Assembly: GCF_014117265.1 (NCBI RefSeq)
Contig: NZ_CP059833.1
Span: forward strand, 1,147,069-1,211,068
Origin: Corynebacterium hindlerae
GTDB lineage: Bacteria; Actinomycetota; Actinomycetes; Mycobacteriales; Mycobacteriaceae
Direction: 5' to 3'
DNA: 64,000 nucleotides
The notes under the pieces are model-generated. The model was not told the origin of the DNA. It ran no database searches and saw nothing but the letters and a program-made list of their open reading frames with translations. Both the position numbers and the translations under genes were made by a program. Positions 18,895-29,279 of this stretch are shown piece after piece; positions within the stretch are counted from its first letter, which is position 1, and every line of letters starts with the position of its first letter.

Positions 18895-19695
18895 TTAGGA
18901 GATCTTTTCCACCTGATCGAACGTGAGCTCCACTGGGGTCTCGCGACCGAAGATAGATACCAGAGCCTGCAGCTTGCCGTTTTCTGCATCGATCTCGGAG
19001 ATCGTGGCCGACACGGATGCAAGCGCACCTGTGAGGATGGTGACAGCCTCGCCGACCTGGAAGTCCACCTGAGGCGCCTTAGCCCCTTCAGATACTGGCT
19101 GGGCGATAACCTTCTCGCCGTCAGCGGTGGTCTGCTCCACGTCGCCCTCCGCAGGTGCGGTCTGTGGCATGAGGAACTTAGCGACGTCGCGGTGCTTCAC
19201 TGGGGTCGCGTTGCCTTCGTTGCCGACGAAGGACGTGACGCCTGGGGTATCGCGAACGACAGACCAGGAGCGATCGTTAACTTCCATGCGCACGAGGACG
19301 TAACCCGGCAGCAGCTTACGCTTGACCAGTTTCTTCTTGCCGTCACGAATCTCAGTTACTTCTTCGATAGGCACAACCACATCGAAGATCGAGTCTTCCG
19401 CTTCAAGGGTCTGGGCGCGCATGTCCAGGTTGGCCTTCACCTTGTTTTCGTACCCCGAGTAGCACTGGATGATGTACCACTGGCCGGGTAGCTTTTTCAG
19501 CTCACGGATGTAGGCACGAAGGCGGGTTTTGTATTCGGCGAGAGCAGCATCTTCCGCAGTTGCCTCAGTATCACCGAGAGCTTCAGCAACCTGCGCCAGC
19601 TCAGCATCACTTGCTTGCTCTTTCGCGTCAGCAGCCTCGGCGGCATCAGTCAGATCGGTATCGAGATCCGTCTCAGGCGTAAATTCGTCGCTCAT
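18895..19695 (-). CDS. nusG: transcription termination/antitermination factor NusG
   Basis: 266 aa from the ATG at 19695 ([14 protein letters not shown]). An acidic, Ala-rich N-terminal extension of about 75 aa is usual in actinobacteria. The NGN domain has [19 protein letters not shown] and [20 protein letters not shown]; the C-terminal KOW domain starts [13 protein letters not shown] more upstream in-frame start has no ribosome site. It is separated from secE by a hairpin. Confidence 0.97.
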   Translation of the reverse strand: MSDEFTPETDLDTDLTDAAEAADAKEQASDAELAQVAEALGDTEATAEDAALAEYKTRLRAYIRELKKLPGQWYIIQCYSGYENKVKANLDMRAQTLEAEDSIFDVVVPIEEVTEIRDGKKKLVKRKLLPGYVLVRMEVNDRSWSVVRDTPGVTSFVGNEGNATPVKHRDVAKFLMPQTAPAEGDVEQTTADGEKVIAQPVSEGAKAPQVDFQVGEAVTILTGALASVSATISEIDAENGKLQALVSIFGRETPVELTFDQVEKIS

Positions 19696-19765
19696 TGTGC
19701 ACTTTCTTGCTTGAGGGTTAAGCCAGTTGTTAGCCATCCTACCCGGAAGGCATGGGCAATAAATT

Positions 19766-19798
19766 ATCCCGCCGTACCCTTGGGGTACTCGGCGGGAT
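19766..19798 (-). terminator. hairpin between secE and nusG
   Basis: ATCCCGCCGTACCC - short loop - GGGTACTCGGCGGGAT, a stem of about 14 bp with one bulge, followed by AATTTATT on the transcribed strand. It lies inside what is usually one secE-nusG unit, so it is probably a partial terminator or processing site. Confidence 0.6.
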
Positions 19799-19818
19799 TA
19801 TCTGGGTGTTTAGTTTAA

Positions 19819-20148
19819 CTATCCGGCGAGGATTTTTTCAACTCCGAGACCAGCAAGGAAATCCACTCCGGATACCAGTGCAGTCACAAGAATGAGGAAG
19901 AGGAAAACCACGATGGTGTAGGTGACCATTTGCTTGCCAGTGGGCCAAATAACTTTCTTCAGCTCCGAGCCAACCTCGGGGAAGAAAGTGGCAACGCCAC
20001 CACCAACTTGATCTTCACCAGCGCTCTTAGCGGAAGCTTTCTTAGCTGCGATCTGTGCGGAAGAGGTGGTAGAAACTCCAGTGACCTGACGCTTACCAGC
20101 AGGGCGAGCAGCAGCCGCCGCATTTCCTGGTTGACGATCTTCAGACAC
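19819..20148 (-). CDS. secE: preprotein translocase subunit SecE
   Basis: 109 aa. A long polar N-terminus (typical of actinobacteria), then FFPEVGSELKKVIWPTGKQM, the conserved amphipathic helix, and a single membrane helix (VVFLFLILVTALVSGVDFLA). It lies just after tRNA-Trp, a widely conserved order. Confidence 0.96.
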   Translation of the reverse strand: MSEDRQPGNAAAAARPAGKRQVTGVSTTSSAQIAAKKASAKSAGEDQVGGGVATFFPEVGSELKKVIWPTGKQMVTYTIVVFLFLILVTALVSGVDFLAGLGVEKILAG

Positions 20149-20185
20149 CTAAGCTCCTTGGATTTTACTGATGAAGGTTTCCTTG

Positions 20186-20258
20186 CAGGGGCGACAGGAA
20201 TCGAACCTGCAACCTACGGTTTTGGAGACCGTTGCTCTGCCAATTGAGCTACGCCCCT
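20186..20258 (-). tRNA. tRNA-Trp (CCA)
   Basis: 73 nt. Acceptor AGGGGCG / CGCCCCT, D-arm AGCTCAATTGGCAGAGC, anticodon loop TCTCCAAAA with CCA, T-arm GCAGGTTCGATTCCTGT. The CCA tail is not encoded. Lies 37 bp upstream of secE. Confidence 0.97.
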
Positions 20259-20414
20259 TCATGCACCACTCGCAACGAGCGATACGGAACCACTCTAGCT
20301 GAAACTGACCTAAATTCAAATAAGGCCAGCCACCAAGGTGACTTTCAATATCGAAGCAACTGTGCAAAGAGTCCTCACACTCTCGCGTAAGGACCCCGCA
20401 CACATGTGCTTCGG

Positions 20415-20486
20415 TAGCGATGGCGAGAATTGAACTCGCGACACAACGATTATGAGTCGTTTGCTCTACCACTGAGCTACACCGCC
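20415..20486 (-). tRNA. tRNA-Met (CAT)
   Basis: 72 nt. Acceptor GGCGGTG pairs with CATCGCT through two G-U pairs; D-arm GCTCAGTGGTAGAGC; anticodon loop with CAT in CGACTCATAATCG; T-arm GCGAGTTCAATTCTCGC. Elongator type, since it lacks the initiator GGG/CCC anticodon stem. Confidence 0.95.
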
Positions 20487-20523
20487 ACGTTCATTAATCA
20501 GCACAGGACTGAAAAAAGAACAG

Positions 20524-20596
20524 AGCCCCCTGACAGAATCGAACTGTCGACCTTTTCCTTACCATGGAAACGCTCTGCCGACTGAGCTAAGGGGGC
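20524..20596 (-). tRNA. tRNA-Thr (GGT)
   Basis: 73 nt. Acceptor GCCCCCT / AGGGGGC with discriminator T, D-arm AGCTCAGTCGGCAGAGC, anticodon stem TTTCC/GGAAA around ATGGTAA with GGT, T-arm GACAGTTCGATTCTGTC. Confidence 0.97.
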
Positions 20597-20778
20597 ACAG
20601 CTTCTCTTGTGCCTGGCAGTTTTACCTGCCCGCTCCGTTGAAGCCTTCAAAAGAATAACCGGATAACACTGCAATAAACAAATCGCGTGGTGAGAGGCTA
20701 TTTTTTAAGTGACAATGCACCAGATTAACAGCCATGTCGAGTTGGTTGCGGGACGTCTAACTTCCATTTTTACTGCTG

Positions 20779-21008
20779 CCCCTCCTTAGGAGTGCACACC
20801 AAACAAATCTGCCCCATGCTACGAAAAATCCCCCTACCACCACCTAGCATTATGCAGTAGCAGAGTGCCTAACACGGGGCAGATATTAACCCGGTAACCA
20901 CACCCCTCCTTAGGAGTGCACACCAAACAAATCTGCCCCATGCTACGAAAAATCCCCCTACCACCACCTGGCATTATGCAGTAGCAGATCACCTAACATG
21001 GGGCAGAT
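20779..21008. repeat. two tandem copies of a 106-bp element with internal inverted repeat
   Basis: Copy 1 is 20779-20884 and copy 2 is 20903-21008, 124 bp apart and differing at only about five positions. Both begin CCCCTCCTTAGGAGTGCACA. Within copy 2, ATCTGCCCCATG pairs perfectly with CATGGGGCAGAT at the end, and TGCTAC with GTAGCA inside it, so each copy could fold as one long hairpin of about 80 nt. No ORF spans them. They fill the otherwise empty 20597-21077 stretch between tRNA genes. Confidence 0.85.
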
Positions 21009-21077
21009 AATGAGGCGGGTACAAAAGGAGCAAAACATGCACCTGGAGGGGCGCTTAACCCTTACCAATCAACCAAA

Positions 21078-21112
21078 AACCCGCCTTCCTAGAAAATCTA
21101 GAAAGGCGGGTT
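21078..21112 (-). terminator. terminator after tRNA-Tyr
   Basis: AACCCGCCTT-C-CTAG / CTAG-A-AAGGCGGGTT with one mismatch, followed on the transcribed strand by TTTTGG. It stops the single-gene tRNA-Tyr transcript. Confidence 0.87.
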
Positions 21113-21119
21113 GTGGTTG

Positions 21120-21201
21120 TGCCAGATGATGGATTCGAACCAACGTAGGCAATGCCGACGGATTTACAATCCGCTCCCTTTGGCCGCTCGGGCAATCTGG
21201 C
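21120..21201 (-). tRNA. tRNA-Tyr (GTA)
   Basis: 82 nt. Acceptor GCCAGAT / ATCTGGC, class II long variable arm (CGGCATTGCCTACG region), anticodon loop TTGTAAA with GTA, T-arm GGTTCGAATCC. Confidence 0.96.
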
Positions 21202-21276
21202 TCGCACTCAAGGTGCGTTACACACTCTACTACGAACACCACCGACTTAAGCAAATCGGCAGGTCATTAGCTATTT

Positions 21277-22347
21277 TTATCCGACTCGGGAGACGGTGAT
21301 CTTAGCGAGCGTGCGGAGCGCTTCGGTGGCTGCGCCTGCTGGGAGGAGATCGAGTTGGGCTTCGGCGTCGGCAAGCAGTGCGTGGACGTCGGCACGTGCC
21401 CGCTCGCGGCCGGTGGACTTTGCGAGCAGATCGAGTACCTCGGCGAGGAGGGCGTCATCGCCACCGATCGGGCCGGTGAGTTTAGCGCGCAGCGCGTCGC
21501 CCACTTCACCTTCCTCTGCGAGCGCATAGAGCACGGGGAGGGTGAAGACACCTTCGCGCAGGTCAGTGCCTGGGTTCTTTCCGGATTGGGTGTAGTCGGA
21601 GAAGATGTCGATGATGTCGTCAACAATCTGGAACACCATGCCGATGTCGTAGCCGAACTTGCTCAGCGCCGTTCGAATCGGCTCGGGTGCACCGGAATGC
21701 AACGCTCCCAGGTATCCGGCGGAGGCGATGAGCACGCCGGTCTTTTCCTTGATCACGTCCATGTAATGCTCGATGGGGTCCCCGCCACGGGCACCGACGG
21801 TCTCGCGCATCTGCCCGGTGACCAGGTCATGGAAGGTTTCTGCGAAGTGCGCGACAGTTTCCACCCCAAGTTCGGCCATGATTCGGGAAACGTTGGCCAG
21901 CAGAATGTCACCAGCGAGAATGGCAACAGAGTTATTCCACCTCGCGTTGGCGGAGTCAACCCCGCGACGCTTGTCGGCTTCGTCCATGACGTCGTCGTGG
22001 TACAGGGTGGCCAGGTGCGTCATCTCAACGATCGTCGCCGCGGAAATGACCTTTGGCGAACACGGCGCGGAACCATACTGGGACGCGATGAGGGCGAACA
22101 TCGGGCGGAAACGCTTACCCCCAGCTTGGGCGAGGTGGAGAACCTTATCCGTAACGAAGTCCTCACCGCGAGACAGCTCCTGTCGCAGGAGTTCCTCCAC
22201 CTGGCTGAGGCCTGCTGTGATCGAGGCGGTCAATTCCGGGTCACCCAAGGAAACCTGCGTGGTATTTCCTGCGGTGGCGGTCACTTGGGTGACAAGCTGT
22301 TCTGGTTTTTCACCAGTGTTAGGCAAGCCGGCTTGGCCGTTGCTCAT
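21277..22347 (-). CDS. long-chain polyprenyl diphosphate synthase (menaquinone side chain)
   Basis: 356 aa from the ATG at 22347. First Asp-rich motif DDVMDEADKRRG (DDxxD) preceded by THLATLYH, second motif DDIIDIFSDYTQ, and the active-site lead AGGKRFRPMFAL. This trans-isoprenyl chain synthase extends isoprenoid diphosphates. Its position next to menJ and menG points to the menaquinone prenyl tail (GrcC/IspB-type); product length cannot be read reliably from the sequence. It is divergent from menJ with a 136-bp gap. Confidence 0.92.
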   Translation of the reverse strand: MSNGQAGLPNTGEKPEQLVTQVTATAGNTTQVSLGDPELTASITAGLSQVEELLRQELSRGEDFVTDKVLHLAQAGGKRFRPMFALIASQYGSAPCSPKVISAATIVEMTHLATLYHDDVMDEADKRRGVDSANARWNNSVAILAGDILLANVSRIMAELGVETVAHFAETFHDLVTGQMRETVGARGGDPIEHYMDVIKEKTGVLIASAGYLGALHSGAPEPIRTALSKFGYDIGMVFQIVDDIIDIFSDYTQSGKNPGTDLREGVFTLPVLYALAEEGEVGDALRAKLTGPIGGDDALLAEVLDLLAKSTGRERARADVHALLADAEAQLDLLPAGAATEALRTLAKITVSRVG

Positions 22348-22483
22348 TCGTCGTAGCCCTCGATCTATACTGCGCCCCCCTGCAAGAGAGGCCAAACGGA
22401 TTAACTAGTTAGGTATCTACGGTAGCTTAAACAATTCCGACATACACACCCTGGGTGAGTGTTTCTGCTTTGAACTTGTCACA

Positions 22484-23731
22484 ATGGAAGACGTGAGTGC
22501 AATCTTCTCAACGGATGTCCTGATCATAGGGGCCGGCCCAGCTGGCGCCGCCGCCGCCTTTTACGCCGCTAAGCAGGGGCTTTCTGCGCTGCTTATCGAC
22601 GCCGCTTCCTTCCCACGCGACAAGACCTGCGGCGACGGCCTCACCCCTCGTGCCATGCACCAGTTGGAGAAAATCGGCCTAGCGAAGCAGATCACACAGC
22701 GCTACTCCTCCCGCGGCCTCAAGCTTCATGGTTTCGGCGGTTCCATCGAGGCCCCCTGGCCCCAGTCGACCTTTGGCGACGTTGGCTCAGCCATGCCCCG
22801 CACCGAGTTCGACAACCTGTTGGTGCAGCATGCCCTCACCCAAGACGGGGTCACGGTATGGTTCGGGGCTGAGGCCGGGGAACCAACGCTCGCGCACGGG
22901 CAAATTTCTGAGGTTCAGGTGCGGGTGGATGGCGTCGTAAAGCGCGTGCATCCCCGTTATGTCATCGTGGCTGATGGGGTGCGCTCGACGTTCGGCAAGC
23001 TGCTGGGGCGCAGGTGGCACCGCGGTGAAGTGTATGGGATTGCTGCGCGCTCCTACTGCTCTACCCCGATGAGCGATGAGCCGTGGATCCACTCGCACCT
23101 GGAGCTGCGGTCCTCCGACGGCGACGTGCAACCCGGCTATGGGTGGATTTTCCCGCTCGGCACCGGCTACGCGAATGTTGGCTGTGGCGCGCTATCGACT
23201 GACGCGCGTCCGGCCCGCGTCAATACCAAGAAACTGCTGCGCAGCTACGCGGCGTCGGTACGCGAGGAGTGGCAGCTTGGGGAGCCGGAGAATGTCGCGA
23301 GCGCGCTGCTCCCCATGGGTGGCGCGGTGTCGGGTGTTGCGGGCCCGAACTGGGCCCTGATCGGCGATGCCGCTGCCTGCGTCAACCCGCTCAATGGCGA
23401 GGGCATCGACTACGCTCTGGAGACCGCCGAGCTCGCTATCAAGCTCTGCTCCCAAGGTAAGGATCTTTCTCTCGTGTGGCCGTTTACGCTGCGGGAACAC
23501 TACGGTGAAGCCTTCCTGTTGGCCCGGACCCTGGCTCGCGCCCTCACCTACCCGCAGTTCCTGCCGGTGTTCGGTCCGGTGGGGTTGCGGGTGCCCGGCG
23601 TAATGAACTCCGCAGCACGGCTAATGGGCAACCTCATCACCGACGAAGACCGCGACGTGGTCGCCCGCGTGTGGCGTGGCGCCGGGCACCTGCTTGCTTC
23701 ACGACGCCACAACACCCCGCTCTGGTCCTAA
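22484..23731 (+). CDS. menJ: geranylgeranyl-reductase-family flavoprotein, probable menaquinone reductase MenJ
   Basis: 415 aa. N-terminal FAD site [20 protein letters not shown], then [20 protein letters not shown], the signature of this family, and the GD motif [20 protein letters not shown]. MenJ of mycobacteria saturates one isoprene unit of menaquinone. The flanking polyprenyl synthase and menG genes support that role. It converges on menG and their stop codons overlap. Confidence 0.85.
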   Translation: MEDVSAIFSTDVLIIGAGPAGAAAAFYAAKQGLSALLIDAASFPRDKTCGDGLTPRAMHQLEKIGLAKQITQRYSSRGLKLHGFGGSIEAPWPQSTFGDVGSAMPRTEFDNLLVQHALTQDGVTVWFGAEAGEPTLAHGQISEVQVRVDGVVKRVHPRYVIVADGVRSTFGKLLGRRWHRGEVYGIAARSYCSTPMSDEPWIHSHLELRSSDGDVQPGYGWIFPLGTGYANVGCGALSTDARPARVNTKKLLRSYAASVREEWQLGEPENVASALLPMGGAVSGVAGPNWALIGDAAACVNPLNGEGIDYALETAELAIKLCSQGKDLSLVWPFTLREHYGEAFLLARTLARALTYPQFLPVFGPVGLRVPGVMNSAARLMGNLITDEDRDVVARVWRGAGHLLASRRHNTPLWS

Positions 23732-24423
23732 GGCTTAACCGCAGAATGCAGCGCCACGATTCCGAGGGTGAGGTTCTGCCATCCCGCGCCTGCCCAACCA
23801 TTGTTGTTGATCCGGCGGGCGAGTTCTTCCTGATCCGGCCAGGCACGAATGGAGTCAGCGAGGTACTCGTAGGCGGTGGGGTTGGAACTGACGGCGCGTG
23901 CAATCGCTGGCAGTACCCGCAGCACGAGGGCGTAAGCCTGGGAAAATACCGGCACAATCGGGGTGGAAAACTCGGCGATGCATAGCCGACCACCTGGCTT
24001 GGTGACGCGCGCGAGCTCCCGGATCGCAGCCTCGTGGTCATGGATGTTGCGCAGGCCGTAGGAAATGGTCACGGCATCAAACGTATTGTCCCGGAACGGC
24101 AGCTGCATACCATCGCCGGCCACTTTGGGAACATCGCGGTGCTTGCCAGCAGCCAGCATCCCTAAGGAAAAATCGCAGGCGATACAGGTGGCGCCGGACT
24201 TGGCTAGTTCGACGGTAGACACGGCCGTGCCGGCGGCAAGATCCAGCACCAGTTCTCCGGGTCGCAGCGCCAGGCGCTCCCGGGTCCGGCGACGCCAGTG
24301 GGCATCGATCCCCAAGGTGAGGATGGTGTTGGTGATGTCGTACTTCTTGCCTACCTGGTCAAACATCCGGGCCACGTCAACGGGTTGCTTGTCCAGAGTT
24401 GCCTTAATTCCTTTTTTAGCCAC
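23728..24423 (-). CDS. menG: demethylmenaquinone C-methyltransferase
   Basis: 231 aa from the GTG at 24423, which has AAGGGC just upstream and gives [23 protein letters not shown] motif I is [20 protein letters not shown], and the UbiE/MenG signature [19 protein letters not shown] follows. It adds the last methyl group to menaquinone. It starts 26 bp after the mgtA stop. Confidence 0.94.
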   Translation of the reverse strand: MAKKGIKATLDKQPVDVARMFDQVGKKYDITNTILTLGIDAHWRRRTRERLALRPGELVLDLAAGTAVSTVELAKSGATCIACDFSLGMLAAGKHRDVPKVAGDGMQLPFRDNTFDAVTISYGLRNIHDHEAAIRELARVTKPGGRLCIAEFSTPIVPVFSQAYALVLRVLPAIARAVSSNPTAYEYLADSIRAWPDQEELARRINNNGWAGAGWQNLTLGIVALHSAVKP

Positions 24424-24449
24424 GCCCTTAAATGTAGCCGAAGTGCGCG

Positions 24450-25658
24450 CTAGCTGATTCGCGCGCCCAGTGCCTTCGCTGCCCACAGTGGGAGCTCTGG
24501 ACGTGGGCCAAAGATGGTGAGCGGCACGCGTTTGGACTGCTCGATCACGGCGTCATAGTGCTTTATGAGCTGCTCGCACAGGCTCGACCAAGTCTTGGTC
24601 CGCACGGTATTGCGGGATGCGGCTGCGAAACGATCGTAGCGCCGTGGGTCCAAAATCGCGTCGACGGCGTCTGGAAGCTCCTCAGAGAAGGTCTCCACAT
24701 CGAGCAAATCCCCATCCACACTTGGGGTGATGAGGTCAATGGGGCCACCCGCGCGCGGTCCGATGGTCGGGATGCCGGAGGCGTGGGCCTCCTGAATCGC
24801 TTGACAGAACGTTTCGAACTCGCCGGTGTGGACGAATAGGTCCAGGCTGGCGTATGCGCGAGCCAGGTCTTCCCCTCCCAAGGCTCCCATAAACACTGCC
24901 GTCGGGAGCAGGGATTCCAAGTGTTGCCGCTCCGGCCCATCGCCCACAATAACGAGCTGCAAGTCATCCCGATCCGCCAACGAAGCCAAGCGATCTACTC
25001 CCTTTTCCGCAGCCAGGCGCCCGACGAATCCGACGATCCGCTTGGAACGGGTGGGGTCCCAGGTAGTGCGGAGCTCTTCGCTGCGCTTGGAAGGGTGGAA
25101 CCGGACGGTGTCGACACCACGACCCCAGTGGTAGATCTCATTGATCCCGTGCGCTTCCAACTCGGCGATGGTCACCGAGGAAGGTGCGAGCGTGCGCTGA
25201 CACATGTTGTGCAGCGTGCGAGTCCATTCCCAGCTCGCCGCAGCCAACGGGGTGAGCTTGTACTTCGTGGCAAATCCCGCCACATCAGTTTGGTACACCG
25301 CGATCGCCGGGATGCGGAGCTGACGTGCGGCCAGCGCCCCAGCGCCACCAAGCACGAATGGTGAGGCGAGGTGGATGATATCCGGGTTGAAGTTGCGAAG
25401 CGCCTGGGTGACTGCCGGGATGGGCACGCCCACTGGGAGGGAGTTGATCAGTGGCACCATGATCGTGGGGACACGGAAAATCTCGAACCCAAGGTAGGAC
25501 GGGATCTCTTCCTCGAAGTCGCGGGCGCCTGGTGCGATCACCAGGGCCTCGTGGCCATGCTCGTGCAGGTGTTCCAGCACGCGCAACACCGAGTTGGTGA
25601 CGCCATTGACATTTGGAAGGAAGGACTCAGCAACAATTGCAACTCGCATGGAATCCAT
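24450..25658 (-). CDS. mgtA: GDP-mannose-dependent alpha-mannosyltransferase, GT4 family (MgtA-like)
   Basis: 402 aa from the ATG at 25658 ([20 protein letters not shown]) behind AAAGGAG. GT-B fold: N-terminal VNGVTNSV glycine loop, C-terminal [20 protein letters not shown] and donor-site [18 protein letters not shown]. Enzymes of this type make glycolipid cores for lipomannan in corynebacteria, where the gene also sits next to menG/menD. The acceptor (GlcA-diacylglycerol in MgtA) is taken from the family, not from the sequence. Confidence 0.85.
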   Translation of the reverse strand: MDSMRVAIVAESFLPNVNGVTNSVLRVLEHLHEHGHEALVIAPGARDFEEEIPSYLGFEIFRVPTIMVPLINSLPVGVPIPAVTQALRNFNPDIIHLASPFVLGGAGALAARQLRIPAIAVYQTDVAGFATKYKLTPLAAASWEWTRTLHNMCQRTLAPSSVTIAELEAHGINEIYHWGRGVDTVRFHPSKRSEELRTTWDPTRSKRIVGFVGRLAAEKGVDRLASLADRDDLQLVIVGDGPERQHLESLLPTAVFMGALGGEDLARAYASLDLFVHTGEFETFCQAIQEAHASGIPTIGPRAGGPIDLITPSVDGDLLDVETFSEELPDAVDAILDPRRYDRFAAASRNTVRTKTWSSLCEQLIKHYDAVIEQSKRVPLTIFGPRPELPLWAAKALGARIS

Positions 25659-25745
25659 ACTCTCCTTTGAAAGCCACCACAACCTTGTCAGAAGGTTAAG
25701 TTAGGGAAACATTCCGGCAAACGTTTCGAACCGCAATCCTAACTC

Positions 25746-26189
25746 TTAGCCCCCTTCCAACAGCGCGGCGCGCAGGTTGAGACGCTTACGCCACCACCCC
25801 AGCAGGGTGAGGAGCAGCGCAAACACGGCAGTTGAGATGAGGAACACACTTGCGGCGGGTAGCAATGCCAGAGTCCAATTGCGCCCTTGCACCTTCACCA
25901 GCTCAGGGTCACGTTTGGAATACTCGACCCACACCCGCTGGCCCTCCCCTAGCCCGCCGGGGTAAAGCACTCCAGTTTTGGGGGCGTGGAAGAGACCTGC
26001 TTCGTCTTGGTAGTCGATTGTGGTGCGAAAGGATGTCACTGAGGTGACGCGAGCAAGTGCCCGCCCATGGTTCTGGGCAATCTCACGATCGTTGAGCAGC
26101 GGCCCAATAACGAGCGCCGCACTACCGACTACTGCGCACAGGTAGAGCGCGAGAACAAGCTGGGTGACCCTGCGGTGAATGCGGTGCAT
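25746..26189 (-). CDS. DUF3592 membrane protein
   Basis: 147 aa with an N-terminal membrane helix (residues about 9-29), a small outside domain with the DUF3592 pattern (VTSFRTTIDYQDEAG, GVLYPGGLGEGQRVWVEY), and a C-terminal membrane helix. It lies 2 bp after menD, so it is probably cotranscribed. Function unknown. Confidence 0.8.
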   Translation of the reverse strand: MHRIHRRVTQLVLALYLCAVVGSAALVIGPLLNDREIAQNHGRALARVTSVTSFRTTIDYQDEAGLFHAPKTGVLYPGGLGEGQRVWVEYSKRDPELVKVQGRNWTLALLPAASVFLISTAVFALLLTLLGWWRKRLNLRAALLEGG

Positions 26190-26191
26190 GA

Positions 26192-27808
26192 CTACCAGGC
26201 TACGGCCTTGGCGATCTCTTCGTGCAGGTCACGTCGCCCATCGCGGGTGGTCACTGCTTCGATCACACGAAACTGTGGCGGTCCCTCAATGTCATCGAGC
26301 AGCTTATCGACGAGCTCCTGCACACTTTCCGCCCGCTCGTAGCCGACGCCGTAACCAGCACAAAGCTCAGCAAGGTTCACATCGTGTGGCGTACCGAAGA
26401 CCCGCTCGAAGCGGTCACGGTATTCTTCCGCGCCTTGTTCCAGGGTTTCAAAAATGCCGCAGCCGTTGTCGTTAGCCACCACGATGGTGAGATTTTCTGG
26501 GCGCGGTTCGTCCGGCCCGATCAGCAGTCCCCCAATGTCGTGCAAGAAGGTGACATCGCCGAGCAGGGCAACGGTCCGGGGCGCCCGAATCTCAGCTGGG
26601 TATTGTGCTTGGGTGGCCAGCGCAATCCCGATGGTCTGGCTGACGGTTCCGTCGATTCCGGCTGCGCCGCGCGGGGAGTAGGTAGACACGCCGTCGAAAG
26701 GCAAGCCGACGAAGGCAACATCGCGGATCGGGTTGGACGCCCCAACGACCAGGGTGTCCCCCACCCCCAAGGTATCTGCGATCGCGGCAGCGGCATGCAG
26801 CCCGGTGAAGTCTGCGCAGCTTTCCAACCCGTCCCGCACCGCATCCGCAGCGAGCTGGCCTGCGGCTTCACAGATTTTCAGCCACTGCGTGGACGGCTGC
26901 CCGGTGACACGCACCGTGGATGCCACCCGGCGCGCCGCCCCGGTCGGGTCGGTGTAGTTTGCCGTGCGGGTGAGCACGGTGATATCGATGTCCTTATCCT
27001 GGGTCAGTTTGAGCACCCCACGGTGCAAAGTTGGGTGCCCTACCACCACGATCTGCTCTGGCTTGGTGTGCACCACATAGTCCTCGGCGGACACCTGAGG
27101 TTTGTGGAACACGTGGGCTGCGAGTGGATGCACCGCGTTGTGTGGCGCCGGTGCGGTTGGTTCGGCGATGGTGGGTACATCCTCCAGGCCGGGGACCTGC
27201 CAGGCACCGTCGCCTGCGATGACCAAAGTGTTTTTGGAAAGGTCAATATCAGCTACGCCCCAGTCGGTGTGACCAAGCGAGATGTCGTGGACGTCTGCGG
27301 TGACCTCAGGAGCCTCGCCCACCAGCGGGTTACGGAACGCCACGTTCACATGGGAGACCGGGCGAGCGAGCGCGCGGCGCACAGTGACGGCGGCGGTCTC
27401 CGGTCGGGTCTCCACATCGATGCCGAAGGTCGTGGCATACGGCTCGAACAGCCCACACTGTTCGATGGTTTGGGAGGCGCCAGTGCCAACGAAATAGCGC
27501 GGGCGATCCGCTGACAGGATCATCAGAGGCGTGTTGGTCAGGTGCGCTTCGATCACCGCGGGCAGGGTGTTCGCCACCGCGGTACCGGATGTCATCACTA
27601 CAGCTACCTGGCGCTTTTGCACTCGGGCGATGCCGAGGGCGAGGAAGGCGGCGCTGCGTTCGTCGATACGCATGTGCAGCTTGAGCGGGGACCTGGCCAG
27701 CTCCAGCAGCAGCGGGGCGTTGCGCGAGCCGGGGCACGCAACGATGTCAGTCATTCCACTGGCAACCAGCTCAGCAACAATTCGGGCAGCAACATCCGTA
27801 GCGGTCAT
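26192..27808 (-). CDS. menD: 2-succinyl-5-enolpyruvyl-6-hydroxy-3-cyclohexene-1-carboxylate synthase
   Basis: 538 aa from the ATG at 27808 ([20 protein letters not shown]). ThDP-dependent enzyme: substrate loop [20 protein letters not shown], catalytic region [14 protein letters not shown], and ThDP/Mg motif with [17 protein letters not shown] then [17 protein letters not shown]. It joins isochorismate and 2-oxoglutarate. It follows menC by 11 bp. Confidence 0.96.
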   Translation of the reverse strand: MTATDVAARIVAELVASGMTDIVACPGSRNAPLLLELARSPLKLHMRIDERSAAFLALGIARVQKRQVAVVMTSGTAVANTLPAVIEAHLTNTPLMILSADRPRYFVGTGASQTIEQCGLFEPYATTFGIDVETRPETAAVTVRRALARPVSHVNVAFRNPLVGEAPEVTADVHDISLGHTDWGVADIDLSKNTLVIAGDGAWQVPGLEDVPTIAEPTAPAPHNAVHPLAAHVFHKPQVSAEDYVVHTKPEQIVVVGHPTLHRGVLKLTQDKDIDITVLTRTANYTDPTGAARRVASTVRVTGQPSTQWLKICEAAGQLAADAVRDGLESCADFTGLHAAAAIADTLGVGDTLVVGASNPIRDVAFVGLPFDGVSTYSPRGAAGIDGTVSQTIGIALATQAQYPAEIRAPRTVALLGDVTFLHDIGGLLIGPDEPRPENLTIVVANDNGCGIFETLEQGAEEYRDRFERVFGTPHDVNLAELCAGYGVGYERAESVQELVDKLLDDIEGPPQFRVIEAVTTRDGRRDLHEEIAKAVAW

Positions 27809-27819
27809 GTGGCCATATT

Positions 27820-28839
27820 CTAGTTGTTGCGTCGCGCCAATTCCGCATGCGTCGCGCGCAGGCGGTCGATCCACCACTGACGCGTATCTTGATCGGCCCG
27901 AAGCTCAGCGAGCCTAGCAGGGTCCGGGGCCACTGGGTCGGCGGACAGGTGCCCATCCACCAGCTCCCTTGCGGGTGCTACATCCTCCAGGAAGAGCGAT
28001 CCGGTGCCCAGCCCAGCCGGTGCCGGCGGCACGGCAATGAGATCGTCGTCATCGTGCGTCGGCAAGGCAGCAACAGCGGCGATACCGGCACTGAGCCCCA
28101 CCGCAGTATCAAGCGCGCTGGAAACCGTGACGTCCATGCCGTGTTTGCGCAGGTGGGAGGCAACCTGAAGGAGACGGCGCACCCCACCCAATGGCGCTGC
28201 CTTAACGACGCCCACATCCGCAGCGCGCGCCTCAAGCACCCGAAATGGGTCGTCGGCTTTGCGGATCGACTCATCCGCGGCGATGCGCTGGAAAATCCCC
28301 TGCCTAATGAGGCGAGTGCGCAGCTCTTTCAACTCCGCCAGGGTGGCGCAGGGTTGTTCCAGGTAATCAAGTGGCCCGAAGGTCTTGGCAGCCTCTTCTG
28401 CCTGGTCTACGCTCCAACCAGTGTTGGCATCGATACGCACTTTCACACCAGGGCGGGCTGCTCTGACTGCTTCGACACGGGTGCGATCCATGTCCAGCGT
28501 GTGTCCCTTTTCTGCCACTTTCACTTTCACGGTCATGCAGCTGGGAAATCGTTCCAGCAGTTCGGGGACCATTTCCGGAGCTACCGCAGGGATGGTTGCG
28601 TTGACTTCCACTGTGTCCCGGAGCGCTAGGGGCGGCCCCTGGTAGGCCATTTCAATACCGCAGGCTAGCCAGTTTGCTGCCTCTGCTGGCTCGTACTCCT
28701 TGAACGGGCTGAACTCTCCCCAGCCGGCCGGTCCCTCAATGAGGAGGGCCTCCCGGGTAGTGATACCGCGGAATTTCACCCGCATTGGCAGTGAAACTAC
28801 GTGAGAGCGTTCGATGAGCTCATCCAGGGAGGGAATCAT
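27820..28839 (-). CDS. menC: o-succinylbenzoate synthase
   Basis: 339 aa from [15 protein letters not shown] at 28839. Enolase superfamily: first catalytic Lys in [10 protein letters not shown], metal ligands in [16 protein letters not shown] and AADESIR, second Lys in VVKAAPLGG. It dehydrates SHCHC to o-succinylbenzoate. First gene of the leftward menC-menD unit. Confidence 0.94.
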   Translation of the reverse strand: MIPSLDELIERSHVVSLPMRVKFRGITTREALLIEGPAGWGEFSPFKEYEPAEAANWLACGIEMAYQGPPLALRDTVEVNATIPAVAPEMVPELLERFPSCMTVKVKVAEKGHTLDMDRTRVEAVRAARPGVKVRIDANTGWSVDQAEEAAKTFGPLDYLEQPCATLAELKELRTRLIRQGIFQRIAADESIRKADDPFRVLEARAADVGVVKAAPLGGVRRLLQVASHLRKHGMDVTVSSALDTAVGLSAGIAAVAALPTHDDDDLIAVPPAPAGLGTGSLFLEDVAPARELVDGHLSADPVAPDPARLAELRADQDTRQWWIDRLRATHAELARRNN

Positions 28840-29279
28840 TGGGCTACTTTCTTGTAGATGGGTAATGACTTTCACCCTAGCTGTAATTCGCAAACCATCA
28901 AGTCACACTTAATCCCCCGCTTAGGGGACTTGATACTCACCGCTTTTGTGGAACAAATGTCCCTATCGGTGGCAACACTCCCAGCAGACATAGGCCATTG
29001 CAAATAACAGGGATGAAATTCACACATCTCACCACCGAACATCGTTATCAACACGTCATACTTATTTCAGACATCAGCGCAACACCGCAAGGTGATGTCA
29101 CTCACCTGACGGGGGCAGGATGAGAAGTTGCACACTGCAATGTGAAGCAACATCGGGGGAGCTTTGGGGGCGCATTGCAGCAATGGAGCAGGCCGCGGAA
29201 GCCACCATCTCCTGCCAGGGGGAGGCAGCAGATAGTGAGCTTCCGCGGCGCAGGACGGGAACCACATACAGTAGAGACC
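28840..29279. other. divergent intergenic region between menC and menB
   Basis: 440 bp with no supported gene. It must hold promoters for both operons. An imperfect palindrome GTTGCACAC-TGCAA-TGTG-AA-GCAAC lies at 29127-29151, a possible operator about 130 bp before menB. Confidence 0.45.

Noticed and set aside
20779..21008. Direct repeats taken as a possible CRISPR array
   Set aside because: Only two units, each 106 bp with an internal inverted repeat and an 18-bp gap; no spacers or cas genes in the window.
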